From Plectrocnemia conspersa (taxonomy: Eukaryota; Arthropoda; Insecta; Trichoptera; Polycentropodidae), in NCBI GenBank assembly GCA_009617715.1, contig VTFK01000463.1, positions 124,001 to 188,000 of the forward strand: 64,000 nucleotides of DNA, given 5' to 3'. Below the pieces are notes generated by a model. That model had not been told where the DNA came from and searched no databases. It saw nothing but the letters and a program-made list of their open reading frames with translations. Shown in pieces: positions 47,261 through 58,899 of this stretch. The stretch's first letter is position 1, and every line of letters starts with the position of its first letter. The position numbers and the translations under genes are program-made.

Positions 47261-47419
47261 CCTATGACTGAAGCACGAGATGAAAGAACATGTAGTGTTC
47301 TTAAAATAGTACAAAATTTTCTACAATTGTCAATGAGTCAAAAGCAACTAACTTAGAAAGGAACTAACTGGAAAGACTATTCTGAATTTGCTAATGGAAA
47401 AGCGCGCAAACTTCTGTGA
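47261..47419 (+). pseudogene. hAT C-terminal dimerisation domain fragment
   Basis: The frame reads EARDERTCSVLKIVQNFLQL, then SMSQKQLT, a TAG, then WKDYSEFANGKARKLL and TGA. This follows the hATC pattern A..ERSFSKLKLIK.FLRSTMSQERL......D...FA..KARK found in ZMYM1-like hAT transposases. The internal stop and poor upstream match make it a relic. It is unlikely to be part of the 33.6 kb element (opposite strand, different subfamily). Confidence 0.55.
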
Positions 47420-49204
47420 AATAATTAAATGTTTAATAAAAAGCCTCTAAAATATTAGTTGCTCTGGGCTTTGCATTTTGTGAAAACAATATGTAAAATT
47501 AAGTAAAATAGAAAAACCTAATCAGTGACGTTCAATAATTATATTATAATCACTACTTCCAATCTCCCAAACACATTTTTTTAAAAAGCGCCATGGTTTA
47601 TATAATATAAGCTTCGAACCCAGGTCTTTCGGTTATTAGTCACGGTCTTATACTAGTGCTCTTCAAAGATTTAGGCTTTTAAGCTAAAAAGTTATTTCGA
47701 TAAAAGTATGTATTTTGTAGCCAGTGGGAATTCTTATTCTCACTTTTTAAATTTCTCTAAAAATACTAATGGGAATACGTTTTCTAAATATTATTTGCAA
47801 ATTTCGTCTAGCTTCATTCATGCGATTATTGAAAACGTAAATATATACTTTATCAGCTGAACACAAGATAAGATTTTAAATGGTGGATGTAACATTGTTT
47901 CAACTAAGGATTTTAACGATTTATTTCAGTTCTACAGGCGCTTTTAAATACACTATAATACATTTATATTTTAAAGGAAATTGTATTTCATCCCTTATTT
48001 TACATATTCTCACGATGCCGAATAGATGTAAAATTTTTAGAGGTATTTGACAATTATTTATTTGTTCCCAATATATGGCTGATAAAATTGTATTTAAATA
48101 TCCCGATCTACATGGAAAATGCAATGAAGTATTTATTTTTAGTTCAAGATACATCATATATATTATAGTATAACTTACGATGATGAACAAAAAAAATATG
48201 GATGTTTTAACTTGTTTTGCAATAAAATATTTATTTTTTTAATATGTAAATAAAGAAAATCAACCAGAAACTATTTTAACAAGTATCAATAGAAAATATA
48301 GAACCCAGTTTTTTCCAATAATTTCAACGTTTTTTTTAATTATTATCTCTTAATTTAAACATATATTATTGACTCATTAGCATTATAAATTAAATTATTA
48401 AAAAATAAGTTTTACCTAAAAGGGTTGTTTAGGTAGTATTTAAAATAAAATAGTACAGTATTCAAAATAAAATATACACTTTACTTAGGAACAAAAACTT
48501 TGTATTTAATCAAGAAAAATGTTCTTTTTTTTGCTCTTAATTATTTTTAAAGTCCTTAGTATCTATATAAATCTATAAATTATTTACATAAAAAATGTCA
48601 AACTATTATTTAGTAATTTATAAAGTACCATAGCAAAAAAGCAGTCTATAAAAATAAAATTATATAATTTACAAAATACAAAATTAATAAAACTGAGAAA
48701 TAATTTTGTGCTGAATTTAATTTGTCGGTATTTAAGTTTGATTTAAGGCAAATATTTTATTAAACTGTCAATATCCACTTTGTAAAATGTAATAATAGTT
48801 AATGGCAAGTTATTATACTATGTGCAAAAATTTGTGCGTTTTATCAATTTAAATTTATAAAAAAAAAACACACAAAATTAACTGCTCATATACTTTATGG
48901 TATAAATTTAGCTCGTTAATTAAAGCGGTCATTTACATCATAATAAGTAAAAATATATATTCTCCTTACCATCTTCTTTGCGTTTTAAAGTAATAAATAC
49001 ATTACGCTTTTTGTTTTTATAACGTACATTCCTAACTTATCTTAAAAGTCATTCAAAGATATATCTCCAATATTTAGTACTAAATTTATCTAGATTTATT
49101 TAAAGTAGTTACATTTGTGCACAAGTGTATCGAGGCATATGTTTATATTAAAGTTTAATTTGATAAATAAAAATAAACGCTATAAAAATATTTCGTTTTA
49201 TTTC
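47420..49204. other. AT-rich spacer with a tRNA-like antisense stretch
   Basis: At 47611-47665 the minus strand reads AAGACCTGGGTTCGAAGC, with a good B box (GGGTTCGAA). Together with 39.2 kb it may be a tRNA-derived SINE relic. Nothing else was recognised. Confidence 0.4.
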
Positions 49205-49905
49205 ATCTCAACTTTCTAAAATTGCTGTGTCAAAGTTTCTCAAGGCCATCCCCGAACTTATCTTCCTAATCCACCCCCTTCTCATCTGCCTCCTTTCTCT
49301 CATATTAGATAATTTTGACACATGCTGTTGCACAAGTCCAAAAAGGCTCACTCACACACACATCACGCATAGGGTGCCTAGAGAGGATTTCACACTGACT
49401 TGCCTAACTTCTCACGCGTTCATAACGCGACACAGGGCGCGTTCGAATTCCGCACACCTACCACCCCATCGTGGGGCGACAGACCAAACTACCACTTGTA
49501 GCGACACGCTATATACCAGACACGTCACAAGTCATGGCTAAAAATTAAACCGATTCAATACGCTACAAGCACGGATCGCAAGGACCGTTTTGCTGTGAAG
49601 TGATAGAGAACATCACCATAATGTCTAATTCGGCGTGATGCTCACTTATTAGCATCGAATGAGTCATATTGTAGTCGCCAAGACAACACGATGATCCTTG
49701 AGAATTATTGAGACTAATTAAATGTGTAATTTTTAAATAAAATAAAATATCATTTAATGTGAAGGAAAGAGTACTAGACGGAGACAGGACGTTTGCCAGG
49801 ACGTTCATATGAGACAATTCCAGGATGTTTGCTCTTGCGAGTGGCTGGCGGCGACCTCAAGACAAGTTTAAGTTTATATGAGATCTTGGGGCGTGTGTAA
49901 ACCAC
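49205..49905. promoter_or_regulatory. GC-richer non-coding island
   Basis: C-biased sequence at 49230-49540 (CTCACACACACATCACGC, CACCCCATCGTGGGGCGAC, which includes the inverted CCCCATCGTGGGG) and a second patch at 49760-49890. Frames lack domains. Confidence 0.25.
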
Positions 49906-50635
49906 AATATATACGATATATGTACATGCATTAAAGTTTCTTATACAACGGTTTAAATTAAATATTTAAGAATCAAGGTGTGGGGTATTTTTAATATTTC
50001 AAAATGCGTTACTATAGAGGGAAGCATCTAAACTTATTAGGTTTTAATTAAATTGTTGAATAGCATATTAATTAAATATACTTATATAATATAGTAAAAT
50101 GTTTATTTGAAATGAAAACTTAACATTTTTTATGATTATGTTACTGGTGGTCCTTAAAATTTTTAAGCAAGCGGCCTCTGAAATATATTTTATAACAGGT
50201 GAAATAAATTACTTTCGTAGTCAAACATGGCAGATGATTAGATGCATTATCAACTAACAATAATATGTTAAAGAGTAGGTTATTATATTTGTATAATTTC
50301 TCTTTTGCATTAAATGATGACGAAATCAGTCTTTGACTTTGATCTTTATAAAATACTTAACAATGTTTATAATATATCTATTAAGTCTCTTGAATTTTCG
50401 CTGTGGTGGTGGTGGTTTTATTTTGTAATCTCTGGAAATAGAAGTCTATAATATAAGCCTATCCTTAGATACTCTAAAACATCTTTTATTCAAGCTTTGC
50501 TATGGTGTCAGAAACTCAAAATACTATTTTATGTAATTACATGTGCAACGAACAAATACTAAGTCATACGAAACATCGCGATTTTTTACAATGAATTAAG
50601 GTAAACACATTTTTTTTTATTTATGACAGTAATTT
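49906..50635. other. AT-rich spacer
   Basis: A short (GGT)4 run lies at about 50404-50417. Nothing else. Confidence 0.5.
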
Positions 50636-51120
50636 TTATTTTATTTTATTAATTTATTTAGCTTAATAGCTAATCTTTACATCTAACAAATTTAGTAAAC
50701 ATATATAAAAATATATAAAAAATACATAACAGAAAGAAAAAATAAAAATATACAATAATAAAGTCTTAATATTATAATTTATTTCTATATGTACGAAGGT
50801 GTTTTTTTATTCCATTTATGAAACCCGTTATATTTTTGCTGTTTCGGATTTCTCTTGGAAGACTATTATATAAATCAAAACCTCCGTACATAATTCCCCT
50901 AGCCGTACTCGTTTTCTTATACTTAATTATCTTTAAATTTTCTCTATTTCTAGTATTATATTTATGTACATCTTTATTTCTTATTAAATACTTATTAAAA
51001 TATTCAGGTTATAACATATTATTTTCTAACTTATATATAAATACTAAAACATTCATACTTAATATTTCTTGAACATTCAACCATTCTAATCTATCAATCA
51101 TACTTTTACAATTAGTTAAT
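50636..51120 (-). mobile_element. Second, shorter copy of the 34.6 kb LINE 3' end
   Basis: Almost base-for-base the same as 34600-34995 (shared AT-rich tail, 3' UTR, C-terminal ORF region with the stop at 50772-50774). Differences include an extra 18-base stretch near 50661-50678 and a 3-base insertion near 51007 that creates an in-frame TAA after the MLxx position. It is truncated near 51120, before the reverse transcriptase. Confidence 0.85.
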
Positions 51121-51449
51121 TTAAAAGACAAAATCGCGTAGAAAACAATATCGATAATAGTCGAAAAATAACCAATTGATAAATAAATTGTAAATAACTT
51201 ATAAATGATATATATTTAATCTGAAAAAATAGTATTATTGTATTATTAGAAAAATAAAGTTATTGAAGTTTAACATTATTTACACAATAGTACACATCTT
51301 TTTCTATGTAATAATCTATAATTTATTGCATCAAATTTTTTAGATATTCATGGAGGGTCCCCACATTAATTAATTCAACTTCTACAATGAATACAAAACA
51401 TAAAAAGGTCACAGTACTTAATTCCGTCTAAAATTCACAATCTTCTTTT
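51121..51449. other. AT-rich spacer
   Basis: Nothing recognised. Confidence 0.5.
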
Positions 51450-51730
51450 TTACACAATGTGAATAATGCGCGCGTCTAATTTATTTATTATTTATCCCAA
51501 GTCGTTGTCTTCTCTCCCTTCGCTCCTTCGTTCAGCGAAAGCTGGGGATATTAAAAATCGGGGATTGGATGGGGACAACGGGATAGATCGTCCCCGGGAT
51601 TAAAAATCAACCACGCGAGAAAACATCCCTGAATGTACGAACGTAGGCTCGATGCGACCCTGGTGGGTGGGCGCAAAAAAGAATGTGTGGTCTATGGACC
51701 ACTATCGGGGTTTACTAGAGAGCAATTTGT
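51450..51730. promoter_or_regulatory. GC-richer non-coding island
   Basis: Contains GGGGATTGGATGGGGAC, GATCGTCCCCGGGATTAAAA (TTAATCCC-type Bicoid/Otx core in reverse) and GTGGTCTATGGACCAC, a perfect 16-base palindrome at about 51687-51702. No ORF. Confidence 0.3.
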
Positions 51731-52344
51731 TTTCAGCCCAATAGATGGGTAAGGTTTGAACTTTATGTGTTTAATTAAAAATGTGGGTTAAGTAATTTAA
51801 ACGTGGCTTTTAACGCTCAAGCGAATTTTAAAGCACTTAATATAAGTTTTAGCAAATTTATGACGCAACATTTTAATCCGCTTTGACTTGACTTATCATG
51901 TCATATGCGTGTGCAATTTTTTGACGGCGGATTTTACGCAAGAGCAGATACATCATTGATAGAATTATTCAATTATCAGTCGATACGCACACAGGCGTGA
52001 CAATCAGTGATACAAATTTGAATTTATGCGAGTATGTTTGAGCAAAATGTTAGCATATCCCTTGCGTCACTAATGGCGAATGCGGGATTAACTTAAGTCC
52101 TGTGTAATCCAGTTATTCGCAACGCATGCTGCACCACACAATTTCATACTAGCAATATCAATAATATTTTTTATATCAATGGAATATAATTGAATGCTAA
52201 AATATAATTTAATTAATATATTTACATACAATGGATTCAAGTTGTATACCTATGTAATCAATGGAATCGCAAATGGGACTTAGCTCCATGACATAAAAAA
52301 ATACTTTAAAATAAAAAGTTTGGCACGTATTCCATTTTATATCG
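51731..52344. other. Spacer of mixed composition
   Basis: Unique-looking sequence with moderate CpG content between 51780 and 52140. It may belong to the flanking islands. No ORF. Confidence 0.4.
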
Positions 52345-52985
52345 TAGTATCATTTGTTAGAATTTGCACACGAAGATTTGTATTCTCCCCAAAATAGGGT
52401 TGGGCCACCTCACCGTGTCGCTAATTAGAAAACTTGATGTAAAAGCTCCTTAACAGGATTAGCCACTCGTACAGCGATGGCCTTTATTACATTTTCTCAT
52501 TTCATAGACTTGCTTTGTTAACGACATTACATCGCAAAAGCGGCAAGAGGTCAGGACTCTTGTTGTTTGAACAGACGACTCTCGTCATATGAATGTATCT
52601 GCATACATAAAATACGAGCTGGGTATAATTTAATTTTATGCTCTGCATTAATTGAGACGTTTCGGATTAAATGAAATTATATACTGTTATACTTTGTATA
52701 TGTGTGTGTGGATGGTAAAGTGGTGAGCTTTCTATTAAAGCGACCCTTCTTTTCCTATACAATAATTACCGACAATAGCCATGAAATCAATGGCTGACAA
52801 TAGAAAATAGATAATGTCGAAGAAAAGCGGGAAATCCTGTTCTTATAATGGGAGCCGGAAGAAAACTGGGGGAGGGACGTTATGCCGGATGCAGCGAGGA
52901 AAACAATGAGATGATATTGAAAGGAGGGATAGTGATACACTCGATGGGGGACTCGTGGCTATATTTAATAGATGTTATATTATTA
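52345..52985. promoter_or_regulatory. GC-richer non-coding island
   Basis: Contains TAGGGTTGGGCCACCTCACC, CGCAAAAGCGGCAAGAGGTC and a purine-rich part (GGGAGCCGGAAGAAAACTGG) with an ETS-type CCGGAAG core. Frames have no domain. Confidence 0.25.
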
Positions 52986-53159
52986 TGGTGATAATAATAA
53001 TAATTTGACGCGTGCATAAAGCAATATCTGATAACAATTAATTAATATCCTTTAATTTTTTTTAACATAAATGTGTTTAGTGAAATTGTGTCTTTACATA
53101 TGTACTCACATACATCAAGAACTTTGAAGTCTTCTTTATGATTGAATATTTTTTTTAAA

Positions 53160-53445
53160 TTTATGCCATATAGTGAGATATTACCGGATTGATCAGAGAG
53201 CATCACGAGAACAAGACAGAAACAATTCTACCCACTAGCAAAGACTGACGTCCAAGTGTCGTATTCGTGTTTCGACACTATTTATATACATAGTGTGGTA
53301 AATTATACATATTCAATAAATTATTATCAATTTTTCCGAAATCTATTTGCCTGCAAAGTCACACCCTTTCAATCTTAATACCCAAATGTGGTGACTCCGA
53401 CGCGATAAAAAAAGCAAAAGTGGTGACTCCGACGTGATTTAAAAC
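53160..53445 (+). repeat. Possible LTR-retroelement leader remnant with tandem repeat
   Basis: GTGGTGACTCCGACGCGAT (53388-53406) and GTGGTGACTCCGACGTGAT (53420-53438) are a 32-bp-spaced direct repeat. The wording resembles the GGTGACCCCGACGTGAT-type leader found just after the 5' LTR in some insect LTR elements (from memory). An AATAAA (about 53314) lies upstream. No LTR partner or gag/pol was seen. Confidence 0.3.
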
Positions 53446-53673
53446 ACAAAAATATATATTTTATTTTAAAATGAAATCTATTTATTATTAATAAATATAG
53501 TAATATTAATATCAGTGCTATAAATATTTTTCATATTTTTTTTTCTATTTCTCAAAGAGTCAATTAAGTCGTTCAAGAATATTTTCATTATAATCAGATT
53601 GAATTGTAAAAGTCCCTTTGTAAGTATCACAAATATATTTAATTTATTACCACTCATATTCCATATGAATTTA

Positions 53674-53790
53674 TTAGTACCATTTCATATGGCAATAATA
53701 ATCATCGCTCTTGTCTCCTACCATTGCGTTAGCATATTTTAGTGCGAAAACACATACGAGCATTAGCACTACGAGTAAACATTTTTCCAT
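53674..53790 (-). CDS. Candidate micro-ORF with signal peptide (38 aa)
   Basis: Minus-strand ATG at 53790-53788; the product starts MEKCLLVVLMLVCVFALKYA and then NA, a classical n-region, hydrophobic core and A-N-A cleavage pattern, followed by about 16 polar residues (MVGDKSDDYYCHMKWY) and a stop. Upstream on the same strand TTTGTTGTCGCAG ends two bases before the ATG, like a 3' splice site, and ATG|GTAGGA after codon 23 resembles a donor. It may thus be a signal-peptide exon of a larger secreted protein. The family is not recognised and chance is possible. Confidence 0.25.
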   Translation of the reverse strand: MEKCLLVVLMLVCVFALKYANAMVGDKSDDYYCHMKWY

Positions 53791-54010
53791 AGCTGCGACA
53801 ACAAAGCGTGTTGGGGTGACATAATTTAAAACGTCATATTTCATTGTTATACACCCCCGATAACAACAATCAACGGCGTCATTGTCGCCCTTTCGGGGGC
53901 GAAGCGAAAGAGTGTGTTCATTCCTTGCGCAAATATAAATATTTATTATGGGCACTCGGCGACATTTGTCAATTTGAATGACAATGAATGACTGCTGCAA
54001 CGGCTCCGTT
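53691..54010. promoter_or_regulatory. GC-richer island
   Basis: CpG-containing block around the micro-ORF, with GTCGCCCTTTCGGGGGCGAAGC near 53885 (an imperfect GCCCTTTCGGGGGC hairpin) and a TAACAACAATCAACGG stretch. No copy elsewhere in the window. Confidence 0.25.
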
Positions 54011-54359
54011 CATGTTTTACATTGTGCTGTGCAAATAAATCGTTTTAATTTGCTTCTATTATATTTTGATAGATCTCTTTAACGGTTAGTCATGAAACAC
54101 TAAATTACTAATAGAGAATTTTCAATACCTAGCTCATTTTAAATTAACCCACATATAAGTAATTCAAACACTACGACTTAATCGTGTTGTTAGATTAGTA
54201 CAACAATTCTGAATATCAATTGATTTCTATGTATTAAAGAGTGATTTTAAACCAGAAAATTAAATATTCATATCTCAGTAAAAATGCAAATTAAATAGTT
54301 TAATTAAGTTATGTAAAAACATCCGAATGAAACAATTTTTTATTAACAATAAAATCTCG
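54011..54359. other. AT-rich spacer
   Basis: Nothing recognised. Confidence 0.5.
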
Positions 54360-54860
54360 ATAATGACGACGATAAAGCCATCATGTGTCGCAATTCCCAC
54401 CCATGTTAATCCGGCCCATTGTCGAACAAGCCCTTCGGCGACACCGATACGTATCCCTTACGCCCAAAATAATAATTCATATTTCATTACAGGGCTCGAA
54501 GGCATTATGGCGGAGTGTGCGCGCGTTTTTAACACCCCCGTTTAAATCGTTTGCCACTTTATTTTTATACACCCACCCCAACCCCCGGACGGCGGACAAA
54601 GGGCCCGCTTTATTAGCGCAAAGCCGAATATGAATTTATGATTCGTTATTCCGTTTTAATGAAGTGGTTGACGGCTCTTTTTTTCCTGTCCCGTTTTTTC
54701 AACACCGAATCAATTTGCATCGATGGAAAAAATAACACGTTAACGTGTAACGTAACGTTGATTGCGTTAATTTACCGCTTGGTGCGGACGGACGCATAAA
54801 TTATTACGGATAAAGGGTTGTTTTCATGGTTTTTATTGCAGTTTATGCATACATAAGTGT
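54360..54860. promoter_or_regulatory. Strong enhancer-like island
   Basis: The most enhancer-like block in the desert: TTTATGATTCGTTATT and GCATAAATTATTACGG (Hox/Cdx-type), ATTTGCATCGATGG (POU-like ATTTGCAT), GTTAATTTACCGC, and the perfect 14-bp palindrome ACACGTTAACGTGT at 54735-54748 next to AACGTAACGTTG. No domain is encoded in the overlapping frames. Function is inferred. Confidence 0.4.
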
Positions 54861-55569
54861 TCTGATACTGTCGTGGTTTAATGCGATGCTTTTTATGGTA
54901 CAATGAAAAATTAAGCCAAAAATGATTGTATAATAATTAACTAAAATACCGATTTCACTATTTTTTTTACAAATATGACAGTATGCATATTGGATAAATT
55001 AAAAACTAATTTAGTAGTATTCTAAAATCGTTTTTGTTTATGTAAAATTTTAGGTTTATACACGCCTTTAATATTTGTTAATTTATAAAAATAAATATAT
55101 AAAAATTCAGGATATTAACTCGCAGCTGACAATCATGCTGGATTGCTATATTTTAAACACACTATTTATAAAGTTGGATTAGATTAGAGTTGACATTGCT
55201 TTAAAAACAATAAAAGACTAATGTTCTTAAAAAGTAATTCTAATTTTAAAATACTATTTAAAAATAAGTTTTTGGAATTCTAAAATGTTTCCCAATTAAA
55301 ATATTATTTAAAACCCTCAATATATATTTGTGATATCAAAGCATTTTAATGACTAGATGAAAGAAGCATTCGAAGTGTTAAAGTGAAAATCTATCATGGT
55401 ATTGTATAAGAAAATATGTACGAATCCATTAAATTAAATTAAATTAAATTAAATAAAATCCATATATATGTTTTACATATCTGAAAGCCATATATGCTTT
55501 TTAGATCTCTTAGTCTAAAACTTGTTTAAATAAATAATATTTTTTTATATTTCGATGTAGTAAAATTTT
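54861..55569. other. AT-rich spacer with a TTAAA pentamer repeat
   Basis: A (TTAAA)5-type tandem repeat spans about 55428-55457. Nothing else. Confidence 0.55.
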
Positions 55570-55800
55570 AAATAGCAACCCCGCCGTGACTGCAACAAAA
55601 CGGGGATATAAAACGCCCATTGGTTACGCACTCGTTGCCGTTTTTCGCACGCGATTTTGCTCCTATACAAAAACGCCCCTGTATAATATTTTTAAAAGAA
55701 AAATGTGAATAAGACAAACGATGACGGCGCAACAATGCACTTTTTGATATAATTCGTCACGTGCATGGAGACACGGTGTCAAATCGATTATATCGGATAC
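55570..55800. promoter_or_regulatory. GC-richer non-coding island
   Basis: Contains CAACCCCGCCGTGACTGC, AAACGCCCATTGGTTACGC (a CCAAT-type box in reverse) and GTCACGTGCATGG (E-box). No ORF. Confidence 0.3.
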
Positions 55801-56369
55801 TTGAATCAGACATCATTAAATTGGCTGTAATTTATTATACAGAGGATCATAAAGATTATAAAGAATCAGTCAAAAAACTATTTGATTAAAGTAAAATAAA
55901 TATCTTTAAAACATATTAAATATTGTCTTATTGTATAATATTTAAAATTTTGACAAGATATTTTTTCTTTCTTCTCATTAAAAAAATTCTTTTTTATTTC
56001 CATGTTGTTATAATTAAATATCGATAAAGCTCATTTTTTAGACATTGCTTTTCTTGAAATATCTCTCTTTAATACTTTATGCGCAAACAAAAATTGCACA
56101 CACGAAAATTCCAGACAGGGAAACTTCTGTGCAGAATAATGTATTTATATAATATTATTAAATTAAAATAATATTAACATCTGTTTTATCGACATTTATG
56201 AATTTATGAATATTATTTTTTATACTTATCAGAATACTTGTTTGAAATATTTGTTGTGCGCAATTTTTTTTGCGCAATTTTTACCAAACCGTTGTAAATA
56301 CCATATTTTTTATTTAGCTTAAATTTATATTTTTTTATTATTCCCTATTTTCAGTCACACTTTTTTTTT
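55801..56369. other. AT-rich spacer
   Basis: Nothing recognised. Confidence 0.5.
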
Positions 56370-56374
56370 CTTTG

Positions 56375-56500
56375 TACGAGTTCAAACTGAAACACAACGT
56401 TGCGCATGCTACAATAAATATCAATTTTGGATTTAGTGAGAGTACTATTAGTCAGAGAACTTTGAGGTTCTGGTTTGAGAAATTTCGTAATGGTGATATT
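56375..56500 (+). pseudogene. mariner transposase N-terminal HTH fragment
   Basis: 42 uninterrupted codons start YEFKLKHNVAHATININFGF and continue SESTISQRTLRFWFEKFRNG followed by DI. This follows the mariner pattern EFK.G.NAAEA.RNIN..FGEGT+SER...+WF.KFR.GDFSLED. The frame is then lost in a T-run. A weak continuation (ILNNLNHVQRLNQ at about 56744-56782, same frame) may be the second HTH. No catalytic D residues or inverted termini were found, so it is a dead relic. Confidence 0.65.
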
Positions 56501-57944
56501 TTTTTTTTTTAAAAAAACAGGGCTTTGAACTGGAACTGAACCTAAAACCAAAAAACGGAAAAAACTCGGAAAAAAAATTGATAAATATTTAGAAGAAATT
56601 ATAATTTTTAAAGAAATCAATTTCAATTACAAATCATCTAGTGAAACATCCGATTAGAAGGTAGTCGATATAGAGGACTTTTTAGAAATAAAAATTGGCA
56701 ACAGAGACACATAGATTTCCTATTTCTACAGATGTGAACATTGAATTCATATTAAATAATTTAAACCATGTACAAAGATTAAACCAAAAAAAAAACATAT
56801 TGTAGAATTTTGCGAGGAAAATAAAAATACATCTTTATTTATACAAAATTGCAATGGTGGTCTTAGGAGCTCTAGCAACACAAGTTAGTTAGTATTCTGG
56901 GTTAAATTTTATTTTGCGAATCAATCGAAACATTTTAAATGAAAATAAATTAATAATTAGAAAAACTTTTAATAATTAAAGTTTCTTCTAATTATTAATT
57001 AATATTTTTTAATAATAAATAAATATTGTACCTAAGAATATACGAATTTGCTTTTTTTACATATGTTTCGTTGAATAAATCATATATTATATTACTTATC
57101 GTTTTAATTATTATAATTATATGTTCTAATTATTATAATGGTTAATTAATTACTAATTATTATTTTTTATGTTATATTCTTGTATTAATTAATATAGTTT
57201 TCTTATAAACAATTGAAGAAAGAAAATGTTTTAAAATATGGTAGAAAATATTTTTTTAATACAAATAAAAACATTTAAAAAATAAATACTTGGAGCTGAA
57301 TCAAAAACCGTAGCGAAAAAATGCTTTGTTTAAAAATGCACTCTGCAGAAGTTGACGAAGAAAACTTGAGTAAAACATTGATTAAGCTTAGCAAAAAACA
57401 AATGTTTGGACACTCGTTGCAGACTATGAGCTTTCTTCAGTAACTGCTTACGATAACAGGATGCCGTGAAAAAGGTAAATAAATAAATGGACAAATGTTT
57501 ACCGCATGAACTGATCTAAAATCATAATCAACCATGTTTTGAAGTATTAGAATTATTATTATTTATTATTTGTTTTTTAGGGAAATTAAAATCATATATA
57601 GAAAATCAACCATAATACATTTGATGTTTTTAAACAGATTTTGAGCAATATTTCTTTATTTTAATGTGAGATCTAGTACTTATTACTATTTCTAAAATTA
57701 AATGAATTTTCATTCCTCAAACCCTACAGACTTTTCCTCTACATATATGATATTTTTTAAACAACAAGTGATATCAGAAAAGCCTTTAGTTGACTTTTAA
57801 AGATACTGTTTTAGTATCTTCAAAGTTGACTTAAATTTATGTTGTAATATATCTATGTATAATGACTGTTTAATAATATATAAGTACCGGGTTTGCATTA
57901 AATTTATAGCTTTGGAGTCTATAAGTATGTATATATTTTTTTAT
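56501..57944. other. AT-rich spacer, possibly with decayed mariner sequence
   Basis: Nothing firm after the mariner fragment. Around 57795-57830 GTTGACTTTTAAAGATACTG and CAGT/TATCTTCAAAGTTGAC form a short hairpin. Confidence 0.4.
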
Positions 57945-58310
57945 GTACCCCCACTTGGACGTTGATCTCTTTTGGAGATACAAAGGGTATCCTCATTGGC
58001 CGTGATTGCCGGACGGTATCAAATGCGGTATCGCGTGTCCTTAATGGTGTCCGTGGGGGTTGGGTGGGTCGCGTGGCTCCGGCGCCAATGGTGCGCGACT
58101 AATGGCCGATTAAAACCCACTTTGGGTAATAAAAGACACGGCTCCGGGCAACGACTGATCGATTTATCACTTCTGGACGCGGACAGCGGAAAAAAGGAAG
58201 CACCAGAGTAAACGATGTTAAAAGGACGGCCACAATTTATTGGTGTCATTGCGGGCGACGCTCCATTTGGTCTGATCACCGGGCTGGAGATGACAATGGA
58301 ACAAAAAAAA
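57945..58310. promoter_or_regulatory. GC-richer non-coding island
   Basis: Contains GTGGGGGTTGGGTGGGTCGC, GGCTCCGGCGCCAATGGTGC (CCAAT core) and TGGTCTGATCACCGGGC. Frames on both strands lack domains. Confidence 0.3.
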
Positions 58311-58899
58311 ATTGTACACACGACATTACATAATGTTTATACTTTTTAATCAGTACGAGAGATTAGACTATACTATGAATTGGTAATCAATTGAAATAAA
58401 GTGATTTTCCATCAACATTCTAAGCAAAGCTATCATTGCTCCTACATCTAGTCACGGACTAATACTTCAGGGGGAACTTAAAACTTTCAAATGTATAAAT
58501 GAATCATTATTTGTAATTTTTGTAATTTATTATCTATTTTTGTTGCTGCTATCAAAAAATAAGCAAGAAATTTGAATGAGATAAAAGATAATATGACAAA
58601 AAGACAGCATGAGCGCATGAATGGAAATTGCTTTTTTACTGTCGATTTTAATGATAAAATTAATTATTTCTGTTTTCACCTCTTTGATTCCGATACCTCT
58701 CTTAATATAAATAATCTTAATTAATTACACGTTTAATTAAGTGATGCGATAATATAAAAACATTTGTATTAACTTATTTCGTATATATCTGACGTAAATA
58801 ATTTGTTTTGTAAGCAACATGTCGTGTTAATAACACATCAGCGATTAAGCGAAACTCTTGAGAAGCAATAATACAATAAGCGAAACAAGATCATTGAGT
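58311..58899. other. AT-rich spacer
   Basis: Nothing recognised. Confidence 0.5.

Noticed and set aside
49227..49541. 104-codon ORF with a hydrophobic start
   Set aside because: Non-ATG start, then a His/Thr-rich C-biased low-complexity frame in a GC island. No signal-peptide-like order and no domain.
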